Positions 17,895 through 26,989 of a stretch of 64,000 nt of DNA are shown here, in pieces (the first letter of the stretch is position 1; every line of letters begins with the position of its first letter). The position numbers and the translations under genes are program-made. Source of the stretch: Pseudomonas entomophila (GTDB lineage: Bacteria > Pseudomonadota > Gammaproteobacteria > Pseudomonadales > Pseudomonadaceae); the NCBI RefSeq assembly GCF_013523165.1, contig NZ_JAAMQI010000016.1:1-64000 (forward strand), read 5' to 3'. The notes below the pieces were generated by a model. It ran no database searches. It had not been told where the DNA came from and saw nothing but the letters and a program-made list of their open reading frames with translations.

Positions 17895-19619
17895 ATGGCA
17901 AAGATCAACATGGCCCAGCAACTGGCCTCGACCCTCGAGCAGGCCGGTATCAAACGGATTTGGGGCCTCACCGGCGACAGCCTCAACGGCCTGACCGACG
18001 CCCTGCGGAGCATGGACAGCATCGAGTGGATGCACGTGCGCCACGAAGAAGTCGCGGCCTTCGCCGCTGGTGCCGAGGCGGCGGTGACCGGGGAGTTGAC
18101 GGTGTGCGCGGGCAGCTGCGGGCCGGGTAACCTGCACCTGATCAACGGCCTGTTCGATTGCCACCGCAACCGGGTGCCCGTGCTGGCCATCGCCGCGCAG
18201 ATCCCCTCGTCGGAGATCGGCCTGAACTACTTCCAGGAAACCCATCCGCAGGAGCTGTTCAAGGAATGCAGCCATTTCATCGAGCTGGTCAGCAACCCGG
18301 CGCAGATGCCGCAGGTGCTGCACCGTGCCATGCGCTCGGCCATTCTCAATCGTGGTGTGGCGGTGGTGGTGATTCCCGGTGACGTGTCGCTGCTGGAGGT
18401 CGAGGAAAAGCCAGCAACCTGGCCCGCGTTGCAGCAGCCGCGCATCCTGCCCACGGACGTCGACCTGCAGCGCCTGACTGACTTGCTGGAAGACAGCCAC
18501 AAGGTGACCTTGCTGTGCGGCAGCGGCTGTGCGGGCGCCCATGACCAGGTGGTGGCTCTGGCCGATGCGCTCGGCGCGCCGGTGGTCCATGCGCTGCGCG
18601 GCAAGGAGCATGTGGAGTGGGGCAACCCCTTCGACGTCGGCATGACGGGACTGATCGGCTTCAGCTCGGGTTATCACGCGATGCTGGGCTGCGACACGCT
18701 GGTGATGCTGGGTACCGACTTCCCCTACCGGCAGTTCTTCCCGAGCGACGCCAGGATCGTCCAGATCGACCGTGACCCGCAGGCGCTGGGGCGACGCGCG
18801 ACCCTGTCGCTGGGCATCGCTGCCGATGTCGGTGAAACCCTCACCGCACTGCTGCCACGCCTGACGCGCAAGACCGACCGCCGTTTCCTGGACGGCGCGC
18901 TGAAAGCCTACGGCAAGGCCCGCGAAGGGCTGGACGATCTGGCGGTGCCGTCCAAGGGTGACCGGCCGATCCATCCGCAATACGTCACGCGCCTGCTCAG
19001 CGAGCTGGCCAGCGAAGACGCGATCTTCACCGCCGACGTCGGCTCGCCCACCGTCTGGGCCGCGCGCTACCTGAAGATGAACGGGCAGCGCCGCCTGGTC
19101 GGCTCGTTCAACCACGGCTCGATGGCCAATGCCATGCCGCAGGCGATGGGCGCGCAGGCCGCCTTCCCGGGTCGCCAGGTCATCTCGATGAGTGGCGACG
19201 GGGGTTTCAGCATGTTGATGGGTGACTTCATTTCGCTCGCACAGCTGCAATTGCCCGTGAAGGTGATTGTGTTCAACAACGCCTCACTGGGGTTCGTCGC
19301 CATGGAAATGAAGGCAGCGGGCTACCTCGACACCGGCACCGAGCTGCGCAACCCCGATTTCGCCGCCATGTCCAACGCGATGGGCATCCTGGGGATTCGT
19401 GTGGAGCGCTCGGAAGACCTGGAGGAGGCCCTGCGCCGTGCTCTTGCGCACGACGGCCCGGTATTGATCGACGTGGTCACCGCCACTCAGGAATTGGTCA
19501 TGCCCCCGGCGATCAAGCTGGAGCAGGCCAAGGGCTTCAGCCTGTACATGCTCAAGGCAGTGATGAGCGGGCGCGGTGACGAGGTGCTGGACTTGGCGAA
19601 GACCAATCTCCTGCGCTAG
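17895..19619 (+). CDS. poxB: Pyruvate dehydrogenase (quinone), PoxB type
   Basis: A 574-residue thiamine-diphosphate flavoenzyme that oxidatively decarboxylates pyruvate to acetate and passes electrons to ubiquinone at the membrane. The N-terminal TPP-binding glutamate is in [15 protein letters not shown], and the TPP motif [12 protein letters not shown] ends in VIVFNN. The C-terminal hydrophobic/amphipathic segment ([15 protein letters not shown]) matches the lipid-binding tail of PoxB. CACCAGGAGTTTTC supplies a good ribosome binding site. Acetolactate synthase-like enzymes are the main alternative but lack this tail. Confidence 0.92.
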   Translation: MAKINMAQQLASTLEQAGIKRIWGLTGDSLNGLTDALRSMDSIEWMHVRHEEVAAFAAGAEAAVTGELTVCAGSCGPGNLHLINGLFDCHRNRVPVLAIAAQIPSSEIGLNYFQETHPQELFKECSHFIELVSNPAQMPQVLHRAMRSAILNRGVAVVVIPGDVSLLEVEEKPATWPALQQPRILPTDVDLQRLTDLLEDSHKVTLLCGSGCAGAHDQVVALADALGAPVVHALRGKEHVEWGNPFDVGMTGLIGFSSGYHAMLGCDTLVMLGTDFPYRQFFPSDARIVQIDRDPQALGRRATLSLGIAADVGETLTALLPRLTRKTDRRFLDGALKAYGKAREGLDDLAVPSKGDRPIHPQYVTRLLSELASEDAIFTADVGSPTVWAARYLKMNGQRRLVGSFNHGSMANAMPQAMGAQAAFPGRQVISMSGDGGFSMLMGDFISLAQLQLPVKVIVFNNASLGFVAMEMKAAGYLDTGTELRNPDFAAMSNAMGILGIRVERSEDLEEALRRALAHDGPVLIDVVTATQELVMPPAIKLEQAKGFSLYMLKAVMSGRGDEVLDLAKTNLLR

Positions 19620-19662
19620 GTACTTTTACAAACGTGGAGGTCGTCGAGTATTTCTGCGCCCG

Positions 19663-19698
19663 CCCTTCGCAGGCCTGACATGCCAGGCCTGCGAAGGG
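19663..19698. terminator. Long perfect inverted repeat after poxB
   Basis: CCCTTCGCAGGCCTG and CAGGCCTGCGAAGGG form a 15-bp perfect stem with a six-base loop 43 bases past the poxB stop. There is no T-run, so it may be an unusual terminator, a REP-like hairpin or a protein-binding site. Confidence 0.55.
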
Positions 19699-19826
19699 AG
19701 GGTCGAGATGATCCTCCTTTCGCAGCAGCAGTGTCTCAGTCGTTGCCTGTTTCGTTTATTTCGATTATAAAGTTGCTGCCAGCCCTATGAGCCCAAGCAT
19801 TCAAGCCGCTTCTTTGGAGACACGCC

Positions 19827-20294
19827 ATGGCTACCGCAGACCCTGTTCGAGGCCTCCTCCCAGATGAAAAAGCAATCGCTGCAGCGACTGAATCAAGCCG
19901 ACAGATTGCGGCTTTCGTTTCTACGAAGCTGGAGACTCAACGTATCGAACTGGTTGATGACGCCCAGCAACGTCAGAGTGTCGAACTCCCCACGTTCGCG
20001 CTCAAATTACTCGGCGACATCCTCAGCGAGCTGGCCTTGGGCAACGCCGTAGAGGTCGTACCGATCCACGCGGAGCTGACGACTCAGGAAGGCGCCGACA
20101 TGCTCAATGTCTCACGACCTCATCTGGTCAAGCTGTTGGACGAGGGACAGATTCCGCACACAAAGACCGGTAGCCACCGTCGCATAAAGTTCACCGACCT
20201 CATGGCTTACAAGGCGGATCGCAACAAGGCAAGCCAGGCCGCCATGGAGGAATTGGCTGCGCAAGCCCAAGCACTCGACATGGGGTATCAATGA
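19827..20294 (+). CDS. Excisionase-type HTH antitoxin of a PIN toxin pair
   Basis: A 155-residue protein. The C-terminal half carries an excisionase/MerR-like helix-turn-helix: LTTQEGADMLNVSRPHLVKLL followed by the wing GQIPHTKTGSHRRIKFTDL. The N-terminal half is helical and may hold the dimerisation part. Its stop overlaps the start of a PIN-domain gene by four bases, the standard layout of a toxin-antitoxin operon with the antitoxin first. It probably binds its own promoter and the toxin. Confidence 0.8.
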   Translation: MATADPVRGLLPDEKAIAAATESSRQIAAFVSTKLETQRIELVDDAQQRQSVELPTFALKLLGDILSELALGNAVEVVPIHAELTTQEGADMLNVSRPHLVKLLDEGQIPHTKTGSHRRIKFTDLMAYKADRNKASQAAMEELAAQAQALDMGYQ

Positions 20295-20866
20295 GGCGCT
20301 CGTCCTTCACCGTCATCTACGATGCCTGTGTACTGTATCCAGCCCCTTTACGCGATCTGTTGATGCACCTGGCTCTGACGGGCGTCTATCGCGCACGCTG
20401 GTCTGAACAGATTCACAACGAGTGGACACGCAATGTGCTGAAAAACCGTCCCGATCTGGCAGAAGCGCAGCTCAATCGAACCGTTGAACTCATGAACCAG
20501 GTAATTCCTGATTGCCTGGTAGTTGACCATGAGTCATTGATTCAAGGGATCGAGCTCCCTGATCAAGATGACCGACACGTTTTGGCTGCTGCCATCAAAT
20601 GCGGTGCATCGGTCATCGTGACCTATAACCTCAAGGATTTCCCTGCACAGATCCTGAGGCGCTTCGATATCGAGGCCCTGCATCCCGATGTTTTTCTTTC
20701 CGACATCTGGGACCTGGATCAGGCAGCCGTGCTTGAAGCCGTTCAGAAACAGCGTGCTTTTTTGAAGAACCCTACACACACGCCTCGCGAGCTGCTGGAT
20801 ACCTTGCTCAAGCAACGGCTTCCAGAAATCGTCAAGCATCTTTCCGTTTATGAATCGGTGATCTGA
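20291..20866 (+). CDS. PIN-domain ribonuclease toxin
   Basis: A 191-residue VapC-like protein. The acidic active-site residues of the PIN fold are visible: Asp in VIYDACVLYP, Glu in QIHNEWTRN, Asp in LPDQDDRHVLAAA, and the final Asn/Asp in VTYNLKDFP. A helical C-terminal extension of about 50 residues goes beyond the usual 130-residue VapC. GC content is lower than in neighbouring housekeeping genes, consistent with a mobile toxin-antitoxin pair. The RNA target is unknown. Confidence 0.85.
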   Translation: MRRSSFTVIYDACVLYPAPLRDLLMHLALTGVYRARWSEQIHNEWTRNVLKNRPDLAEAQLNRTVELMNQVIPDCLVVDHESLIQGIELPDQDDRHVLAAAIKCGASVIVTYNLKDFPAQILRRFDIEALHPDVFLSDIWDLDQAAVLEAVQKQRAFLKNPTHTPRELLDTLLKQRLPEIVKHLSVYESVI

Positions 20867-21139
20867 TCCTGAGCAGGCTGGAATGGCCTCTCCAGCGTAA
20901 GTGCTGGCTTGTTGTCTCCTCTGCATTCCATCGAGAAAGGCACCATCCCCCCTTGAAGCTGGGAAACCCGCGAGCCACACATCCCCCCACGCATCTTCCT
21001 TTCCCACCCCCCACGTATACTGTGCCTACTTGCCTGGCACGCTCGTCCCAGCTCTTGAACCCCAACACGTCCAGGCGCTCGGCCCAGGCTTCAGGGCGTG
21101 GTTCAGCAAGCCCCACATGGATGCGAAGCCCACACTCCC

Positions 21140-22147
21140 ATGACAGTACCTACTCCCCACGCGGCCCTGCTGCCGCTGAGCATCATCGCGACCGGCGCTG
21201 CATTACCGCCCGGTCGGGTGGACTCTTGCGCACTCGACGCCGCGTTGAGCAAGCCCGCCGGCTATGTTGAAAGACGCTCCGGCGTGCGTCATCGCTATCA
21301 CGCCACGCTCGATGCCAGCCAGGCGGACCTGGCGGCGCAAGCGCTCGAGGACGCCCTGACCCGGCAGCACATCGAGCCAACCTCGATCGACCTGCTGATT
21401 TCGACCTCGGCCGTGCCCATGCAGGCCTTGCCCTGCACGGCCGCCCTGATTCTCAAAGCTGCCTCCCTACCGCCCGGCACGCCAGGGTTCGACATCAATT
21501 GCAGCTGCGTCGGCTTCATCACGGCGCTGCAAGTGGCGGCCGGGCTGCTCAACGCCGGGACCTACAGGCGTATCGCCATCGTCTCGTCGGACCTGGTGTC
21601 CCGCGGCATCGACTGGGACGACGACGAAAGCGCGCTGATCCTTGGCGACGGTGCAGCCTGCGCCATCGTCGAGCGGGGTGAGGGCAACGGCGGCATCCTG
21701 GGCAGCCTGGTCGAAACGTACCCGCAAGGCAGCGACCTGTGCGAGATCCAGGCAGGCGGCACGCGCCGCAACCCACGTGCGGGCATGACGGACAAGGACT
21801 TCCTGTTCCACATGAAAGGCAAGCCGCTGTTCCGCCAGGCGGCTGCGTTGATTGAGGGCTTCCTCGCGCGGTTGCTGGCGCGCAGCGGTCTGTCGCTGGG
21901 CGATATCGCCACCGTGGTGCCTCACCAGGCCAGCCATTTGTCGCTCGAACACATGCGCAAGCGACTGGGCGTTCCTTCCGAGGTGCTGGTGGATATCTAC
22001 CGTGAACACGGTAACCAGGTCTCGGCCTCGATTCCCACCGCGCTGCACACCGCGTTCACGACGGGGCGCTACAGGCCGGGCGAGCCGGTGATGCTGATCG
22101 GCACCGCTGCCGGTCTGACGCTGGCAGGCCTGGTGCTGGTGCCATGA
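21140..22147 (+). CDS. Ketoacyl-ACP synthase III-like condensing enzyme
   Basis: A 335-residue thiolase-superfamily enzyme of the FabH/OleA type. The catalytic triad is intact: Cys123 in NCSCVGF, His262 in VVPHQASHLS and Asn292 in REHGNQVSAS. It should carry out a decarboxylative or non-decarboxylative Claisen condensation of acyl-CoA/ACP units. It is the first gene of a seven-gene operon whose members all overlap, and the only condensing enzyme; no acyl carrier protein gene is adjacent. The start at 21,140 is the first ATG giving a family-like N-terminus (LSIIATGAALPPGRVDS). The pathway role is inferred. Confidence 0.88.
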   Translation: MTVPTPHAALLPLSIIATGAALPPGRVDSCALDAALSKPAGYVERRSGVRHRYHATLDASQADLAAQALEDALTRQHIEPTSIDLLISTSAVPMQALPCTAALILKAASLPPGTPGFDINCSCVGFITALQVAAGLLNAGTYRRIAIVSSDLVSRGIDWDDDESALILGDGAACAIVERGEGNGGILGSLVETYPQGSDLCEIQAGGTRRNPRAGMTDKDFLFHMKGKPLFRQAAALIEGFLARLLARSGLSLGDIATVVPHQASHLSLEHMRKRLGVPSEVLVDIYREHGNQVSASIPTALHTAFTTGRYRPGEPVMLIGTAAGLTLAGLVLVP

Positions 22148-23160
22148 AGGTACTGCTGACCGGGGCCACCAGCGGCCTGGGGCGCAACGCCGCCGAATGG
22201 CTCCTGAATGCAGGGCACGAGGTGCATGCCACCGGGCGCGACGTCGCCGTGGGGCATCTACTGCAACGCCAGGGCGCGGCGTTCACGGCCATGGACCTGA
22301 CGCAAGGCAGCGTGCAGGCGTACGAACGGTTGATGCACGGCTGCGACGTGGTCTGGCACTGCGCGGCCAAGTCGTCGCCCTGGGGCAGCCAGGCCGAGTT
22401 CCACGCGACCAACGTGCTGGCCACCGAACGGCTCGCCGAGGCCGCGGGCCGCAGTGGCGTGCCGCGGTTCGTGCACATTTCCACGCCGGCGATCTATTTC
22501 GACTTCCAGGACCACGCGCAGGTCGAGGAGCAGTACCGGGCGCGGCGATTCGCCAACCATTACGCCCGCAGCAAGTACCTGGCCGAGCAGGCTATCCAGG
22601 CGTCGGTGAAGCGCCATCCGCAGACCACCTTCGTCATCCTGAGGCCCCGCGGTCTGTTCGGCCCTCACGACCGGGTGATCCTGCCGCGCCTGCTGGCGCA
22701 GATCGAGCGCGACCGGGGTGTGCTGCGTCTCCCACGCGGCGGTCAGGCGCTGCTGGACCTGACCTTCGTGCTGAACGTGGTGCATGCGATGGACCTGGCC
22801 AGCCGCACGCCCGGCCTGGTCTCGGGCGCCGCGTACAACGTCACCAACCACCAGCCCATGCGCCTGGTGGACATGCTCCACCTGTTGCTGCACGACCAGC
22901 TCGCGCTTCGCTACCGTGTCCAGCCCATGCCCTACCGGTTGCTGCATGCCCTGGCGATGGCGCTCGAGGGGCTGGCCTGCGTGACGGGCAAGGAGCCTGC
23001 GCTGACGCGCTACAGCGTGGCGGCGGTCCATTTCGACATGACGTTGAGCCAGGCCCGTGCCCTCCAGGATCTGGGCTATCGCCCGTTGTACTCGCTGGAA
23101 ACAGGCATTGAACTCACGGGCCACTGGCTCATAGCGCAAGGGGTGAATCTCCATGGCTAG
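22144..23160 (+). CDS. Extended SDR, 3-beta-HSD/OleD-like NAD(P)-dependent oxidoreductase
   Basis: A 338-residue extended short-chain dehydrogenase. The Rossmann motif is TGATSGLG (residues 6-13); catalytic Ser113 lies in HISTPA and the Tyr140-x3-Lys144 pair in HYARSKYLAEQ. The closest familiar relatives are 3-beta-hydroxysteroid dehydrogenases and OleD, which reduces the beta-keto acid made by OleA. Directly following a KAS III-like gene with a four-base overlap, it probably reduces the condensation product. It overlaps the next gene by eight bases. Confidence 0.87.
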   Translation: MKVLLTGATSGLGRNAAEWLLNAGHEVHATGRDVAVGHLLQRQGAAFTAMDLTQGSVQAYERLMHGCDVVWHCAAKSSPWGSQAEFHATNVLATERLAEAAGRSGVPRFVHISTPAIYFDFQDHAQVEEQYRARRFANHYARSKYLAEQAIQASVKRHPQTTFVILRPRGLFGPHDRVILPRLLAQIERDRGVLRLPRGGQALLDLTFVLNVVHAMDLASRTPGLVSGAAYNVTNHQPMRLVDMLHLLLHDQLALRYRVQPMPYRLLHALAMALEGLACVTGKEPALTRYSVAAVHFDMTLSQARALQDLGYRPLYSLETGIELTGHWLIAQGVNLHG

Positions 23161-23959
23161 CATCACCACCTTCGACGTGGGCTATTGCACACACCTCGGT
23201 TGCATGGCGCTGAAGGGGGCAGGCCTGCGTGTCTGCAAGTTTCCCTCCAGGGCATACCTGCTGGAAGTCGGCGAGCGCCGCTGGCTGTGGGATACCGGCT
23301 ACGCCAACCATTTTCAGCAGCACACCCGATCGGGCATCTTCCGTGTCTACAGCCAGGTCACGCCGGTGTACCTGAACGCCGGCGAGACGCTGGTCGAGCA
23401 ACTGCGCGAGGCCGGGTACGGTGCCCGTGACATCCAGGCACTGATCATTTCGCACTTCCACGCCGACCACATTGCCGGGCTGCGGGACTTCAGCCACCTC
23501 GATTTCATCTGCTCGGGCGAAGGCTGGCAGAAGACGCGTTCACTGCGGGGTGTCGCGGCGCTCAAGCGGGCTTTCGTCCCTGGCCTGATTCCCGATACCT
23601 TCGAGTCGGCCTTGCAGTTCATCGAAGGCTTCGAGCCGGTGGCGTTGTCCGAGCAGTTGCTGCCCTTCACGCAGGGGTATGCGCTGCCCGGCAGTGAAGG
23701 GCAGGTCGTGCTGGTACCGTTGCCGGGGCACGCGGCCGGCCATATCGGTGCGTTCGTGCTGACCGACGAGGGCTGGGTCTTGCTGGCCAGCGATTCGGCG
23801 TGGTCGCCGACCAGCTATCAGGAGCTGCGCGGGCCGTCGGTGCTGGCCAACGTGCTGATGGACGACAGCATGGCGTACTACCAGACGCTGAACCGCCTGA
23901 ACCAGCTGTGGGCCGGCGGCCATGTGGACATTCGCCTGTGCCACGAGGGGGACCTGTGA
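23153..23959 (+). CDS. Metallo-beta-lactamase-fold hydrolase
   Basis: A 268-residue binuclear metallohydrolase of the lactonase/thioesterase-like branch. The metal ligands are His101, His103, Asp105 and His106 (SHFHADHIAGL), His193 (PGHAAGHIG) and Asp214 (ASDSAWS). There is no signal peptide, so it should act in the cytoplasm. In this operon it may hydrolyse an acyl thioester or lactone intermediate. Quorum-quenching lactonases share the fold, but the operon context makes a biosynthetic role more likely. Confidence 0.85.
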   Translation: MASITTFDVGYCTHLGCMALKGAGLRVCKFPSRAYLLEVGERRWLWDTGYANHFQQHTRSGIFRVYSQVTPVYLNAGETLVEQLREAGYGARDIQALIISHFHADHIAGLRDFSHLDFICSGEGWQKTRSLRGVAALKRAFVPGLIPDTFESALQFIEGFEPVALSEQLLPFTQGYALPGSEGQVVLVPLPGHAAGHIGAFVLTDEGWVLLASDSAWSPTSYQELRGPSVLANVLMDDSMAYYQTLNRLNQLWAGGHVDIRLCHEGDL

Positions 23960-25239
23960 TCGCGCTCATGACGCTCTGGCACTACTGGCGCGCGCGGCGG
24001 CTTCAGTTTTCCAGTCGCCAGGCGCTGGAGCGCTATCAACACCGGCAACTCCGACGTTTCGCCAGGCGTGTGTTGGCGAAAAGCCCCTATTTTCGACCCT
24101 GGCGCGACCTGCCCCTCGACCAGTGGCCGTTGATGGACAAGGCGCTGATGATGGCGCAGTTCGACCAGATGAACACCGCAGGCCTGCAGGTCGAGCAGTT
24201 GCTCGCGTGCGCACAGCGCGGCGAGGCCGACAGGGACTTCACGCCCCGGGTCGGGCGCTTCAGCGTCGGGCTGTCGTCAGGCACCTCGGGGCGCCGTGGC
24301 GTGTTCGTCGTCAGCCCCGAGGAGCAACAGGTCTGGGCAGGCAGCATGCTGGCCAAGATGCTCCCCGACGGTCTTTTCGCCGGCGAGCGGGTGGCGTTGT
24401 TCCTGCGGGCGGACAGCAACCTGTACCACAGCGTCGACAACCGCTGGCTGAGCCTGACCTTCTATGACCTGTTCTCGCCCTTCGACGCGCAGTTGAGCCG
24501 CCTGCAGGCGCAGGCACCGACCCTGATCGTGGCACCGGCGCAGGTCCTGCGTGCCCTGGCCCTGGCCGTGCTGGACGGGCGACTTCGGCTGGACGTGAAG
24601 AAGGTGATTTCCGTCGCGGAAGTGCTGGAGGCGCAAGATCGTCAGTTGCTGAAATCGGTGTTCCGGGACGTCGGCGAGGTCTATCAGGCCACCGAAGGCT
24701 TCCTGGCCGCCACCTGCGCCCATGGCACGCTGCACCTGAACGAGGCGTTCGTGCACATCGAGCCGCAGTGGCTGGATGACGAGCGCTTCACGCCGGTGAT
24801 CACCGACTTCACCCGCCGCACGCAGCCCATCGTTCGCTACCGGCTGGACGACGTGCTGGTCCGGCAGTCGACACCTTGCCCCTGCGGCCAGCACGCCATG
24901 GCCATCGCCCGCATCGAGGGGCGTCGCGACGACCAGCTCGTGCTGCCCGATCGACAGGGCACGCCACGGGTCGTCTTCGCCGACCTGTGCAGCCGAGCCC
25001 TTGCCAATGCGCTGCCGTTGAGCAGCGACTACCGCCTGATCCAGCGGTCGATGACGCAACTGCACCTGATCGCGGACTGCACCCCGGCGGACATCGAGCG
25101 CAGTCGTGCAGCGCTCGCCGAGGTGTTCGCGCAGCAGGGCATCGCCACCGAGGCGCTCGACTGGCAACTGACGGTCCAGGCCGTGATGCCGCAGTTCGAT
25201 CGAAAGCGGCGCCGCATCGTTCGGGAGGTGGAGGCATGA
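23956..25239 (+). CDS. Adenylate-forming enzyme related to F390 synthetase / PaaK
   Basis: A 427-residue ANL-superfamily enzyme of the coenzyme F390 synthetase-related group. The phosphate-binding loop is SSGTSG at 107-112, YQATEGF matches the A5 motif and YRLDDVL corresponds to the ribose-binding A7 motif. A GTG start overlapping the previous stop (GTGA) is favoured; an ATG four codons later is possible. The C-terminal subdomain is short and ends FDRKRRRIVREV, with a candidate lysine. It probably activates a carboxylic acid as acyl-AMP. Together with the synthase and SDR this recalls OleA/OleD/OleC, though the ligase is of a different lineage. Confidence 0.82.
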   Translation: MIALMTLWHYWRARRLQFSSRQALERYQHRQLRRFARRVLAKSPYFRPWRDLPLDQWPLMDKALMMAQFDQMNTAGLQVEQLLACAQRGEADRDFTPRVGRFSVGLSSGTSGRRGVFVVSPEEQQVWAGSMLAKMLPDGLFAGERVALFLRADSNLYHSVDNRWLSLTFYDLFSPFDAQLSRLQAQAPTLIVAPAQVLRALALAVLDGRLRLDVKKVISVAEVLEAQDRQLLKSVFRDVGEVYQATEGFLAATCAHGTLHLNEAFVHIEPQWLDDERFTPVITDFTRRTQPIVRYRLDDVLVRQSTPCPCGQHAMAIARIEGRRDDQLVLPDRQGTPRVVFADLCSRALANALPLSSDYRLIQRSMTQLHLIADCTPADIERSRAALAEVFAQQGIATEALDWQLTVQAVMPQFDRKRRRIVREVEA

Positions 25240-25856
25240 ACGCACCTGTGATGTTCAGGCTGTGGCAGATGCTGCTGGGGTGGGGATCGGTCGGCCTGGT
25301 CTATACGCTGACGGACCACTGGCAAGGGGCAGGGCGGATCATGCAGCCGTCCTCCCTCGACCGGATGGTCGCGTTCACGCCGCATGCGATCTGGTTGTAC
25401 CTGTCCTTTTTCCTGGTAGTGCCGCTCGGCTACTGCCTGACACCACTGCACCAGGTCCGCTGGCTGTCGCGCGCCATGCGCCTCACCGCCCTAGGCGCCG
25501 GGCTGGTCTACCTGGCGTGGCCCACGACGATGGTGTACCCGGTCGACGAAGGCGCGACGTTCAGCTCGACGCTGCTGGCGGCGCTGATCGCGGTGGATTC
25601 GACCAACAACTGCCTGCCTTCGCTGCACATGGCCCTGATGGTGCTGGCGGTCTGGGGCATCGGTACGGCGGGGCGTACCCGTCGCACGCTGTTCTTCCTG
25701 GTATGGGTCGTTGCCATCGCCTATTCGATCCTGCAGCTGCGTCGCCATCTGTTCATCGACGTGGTCAGCGGTGCAGCGTTGGCCCTGGCCGCCGGTTGGC
25801 TCAGCCAGGCATTCGGCCGCACCCGGCGCGCCGTCCTTCAGGAGGATCCGCAATGA
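25236..25856 (+). CDS. PAP2-superfamily membrane phosphatase/transferase
   Basis: A 206-residue inner-membrane protein with about six hydrophobic segments. Two PAP2-type motifs remain: CLPSLHMAL (matching PSGH with Leu for Gly) and RRHLFIDVVSG (R-x-H-x3-D). This pattern is typical of the inositol phosphorylceramide synthase-like PAP2_3 branch, which transfers or removes phosphate headgroups on lipids. Its start overlaps the ligase stop (ATGA). In this operon it suggests that the product is or becomes a membrane lipid. Confidence 0.82.
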   Translation: MNAPVMFRLWQMLLGWGSVGLVYTLTDHWQGAGRIMQPSSLDRMVAFTPHAIWLYLSFFLVVPLGYCLTPLHQVRWLSRAMRLTALGAGLVYLAWPTTMVYPVDEGATFSSTLLAALIAVDSTNNCLPSLHMALMVLAVWGIGTAGRTRRTLFFLVWVVAIAYSILQLRRHLFIDVVSGAALALAAGWLSQAFGRTRRAVLQEDPQ

Positions 25857-26989
25857 ACGACCTGGCCCTTCCGATCGTGGTCATGCTGCTGATGGTGACC
25901 GGTGAAGCCGTGATTCTGCGCTGGGTACGCCGCCAAGCCGTCGACTGGCACGACGTGGTGTTCAACCTGAATTCCGGGCACATCGTGCTCTGGCTGTTTC
26001 GTGGCCTGGAAGTCCTGTGCTACGGCCTCGTGAGCACCTACCTCAACCTGGATCTGCTGGATGCCTGGCCCTCGTGGGCGATCTGGGCGTTCGCCTTCCT
26101 GGCGTGGGACTTCTGTTTCTACTGGCTTCACCGCTTCCACCATCATGTCGGTGTGCTGTGGGCCGTGCATGTGGTGCATCACCAGGGCGAGCACTTCAAC
26201 CTGTCCTTGGGCGTGCGCAACTCGTGGTACTCGTCGCTGACGTCGATTCCATTCTTCGTGGTGCTGGCGGTGCTGGGCGTGCCGTTGCACGTCTTCGTCG
26301 CCGTGTCGATCCTGCACTATTCGATGCAGTTCTTTAACCACAATGCACTGACGCCCACGCTGGGCGTGTTGGAGACGCTATTGGTCACGCCGGCGCATCA
26401 TCGCGTGCACCACATCAAGGACAGGGCCTACTCGGACAAGAACTTCGGCGGCACCTTCATCGTCTGGGACAAGCTGTTCGGTACGTTCTCGGGGCCACCC
26501 TCGACGCCTCATGCGTACGGCATCGGCGGGCCTCGCTCGTCGGCCAACCCGTTCTGGGCCAGCAACGTGCCGTTCCTGCGCTACCTGCGCCTGCCCGGAG
26601 CACCGCGCGAGACGCGCGGCGGCTCACATGTTTCAGGGGTAGGTGTCTTCAGCGGTGCGCTGTTGCTGTTCGCGCTGGTGGTCGGCTACATCTACCAGTA
26701 CGGCTACGGCTATGACGCCATCCACTGGCCACAAGTGGCGCTGTTCATCGCGCTGGTGCTGGGTTCGGTGGCGCTGGGTGGCATGAGCGAGGCCAGGACA
26801 TGGAGCATTCCGGTCTGGCTGCTGGTCGGTCTCGGTCTGCCGCTTCTGTTCCTGGGCTATTGCGGCTGGTCGCAGCTGTACTGGCAGGTGCCCATGGTCG
26901 CGCTCGCCCTGCACAGTCTCGGCGTGGCCGTGGCCTGTCGCCATGCAAGCCTGGCCACTACCACGCCAGAGGGGGCATCACATGACTGA
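25853..26989 (+). CDS. Sterol desaturase / fatty acid hydroxylase family di-iron oxygenase
   Basis: A 378-residue integral membrane oxygenase. The histidine boxes are LHRFHHH (residues 92-98), HVVHHQ (106-111) and a later HHRVHHIKD, as in sterol desaturase/alkylglycerol monooxygenase proteins. After the catalytic part, roughly the last 100 residues form extra hydrophobic helices (GALLLFALVVGYIYQYG and following), longer than the minimal family. It overlaps the PAP2 gene by four bases. The expected reaction is O2-dependent hydroxylation or desaturation of an acyl or alkyl chain. Confidence 0.88.
   Translation: MNDLALPIVVMLLMVTGEAVILRWVRRQAVDWHDVVFNLNSGHIVLWLFRGLEVLCYGLVSTYLNLDLLDAWPSWAIWAFAFLAWDFCFYWLHRFHHHVGVLWAVHVVHHQGEHFNLSLGVRNSWYSSLTSIPFFVVLAVLGVPLHVFVAVSILHYSMQFFNHNALTPTLGVLETLLVTPAHHRVHHIKDRAYSDKNFGGTFIVWDKLFGTFSGPPSTPHAYGIGGPRSSANPFWASNVPFLRYLRLPGAPRETRGGSHVSGVGVFSGALLLFALVVGYIYQYGYGYDAIHWPQVALFIALVLGSVALGGMSEARTWSIPVWLLVGLGLPLLFLGYCGWSQLYWQVPMVALALHSLGVAVACRHASLATTTPEGASHD

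Noticed and set aside
16943..21139. Integrated genomic island at tRNA-Thr
   Set aside because: The tRNA position and TA pair are suggestive, but I found no integrase and no duplicated 3' tRNA end in the downstream sequence.
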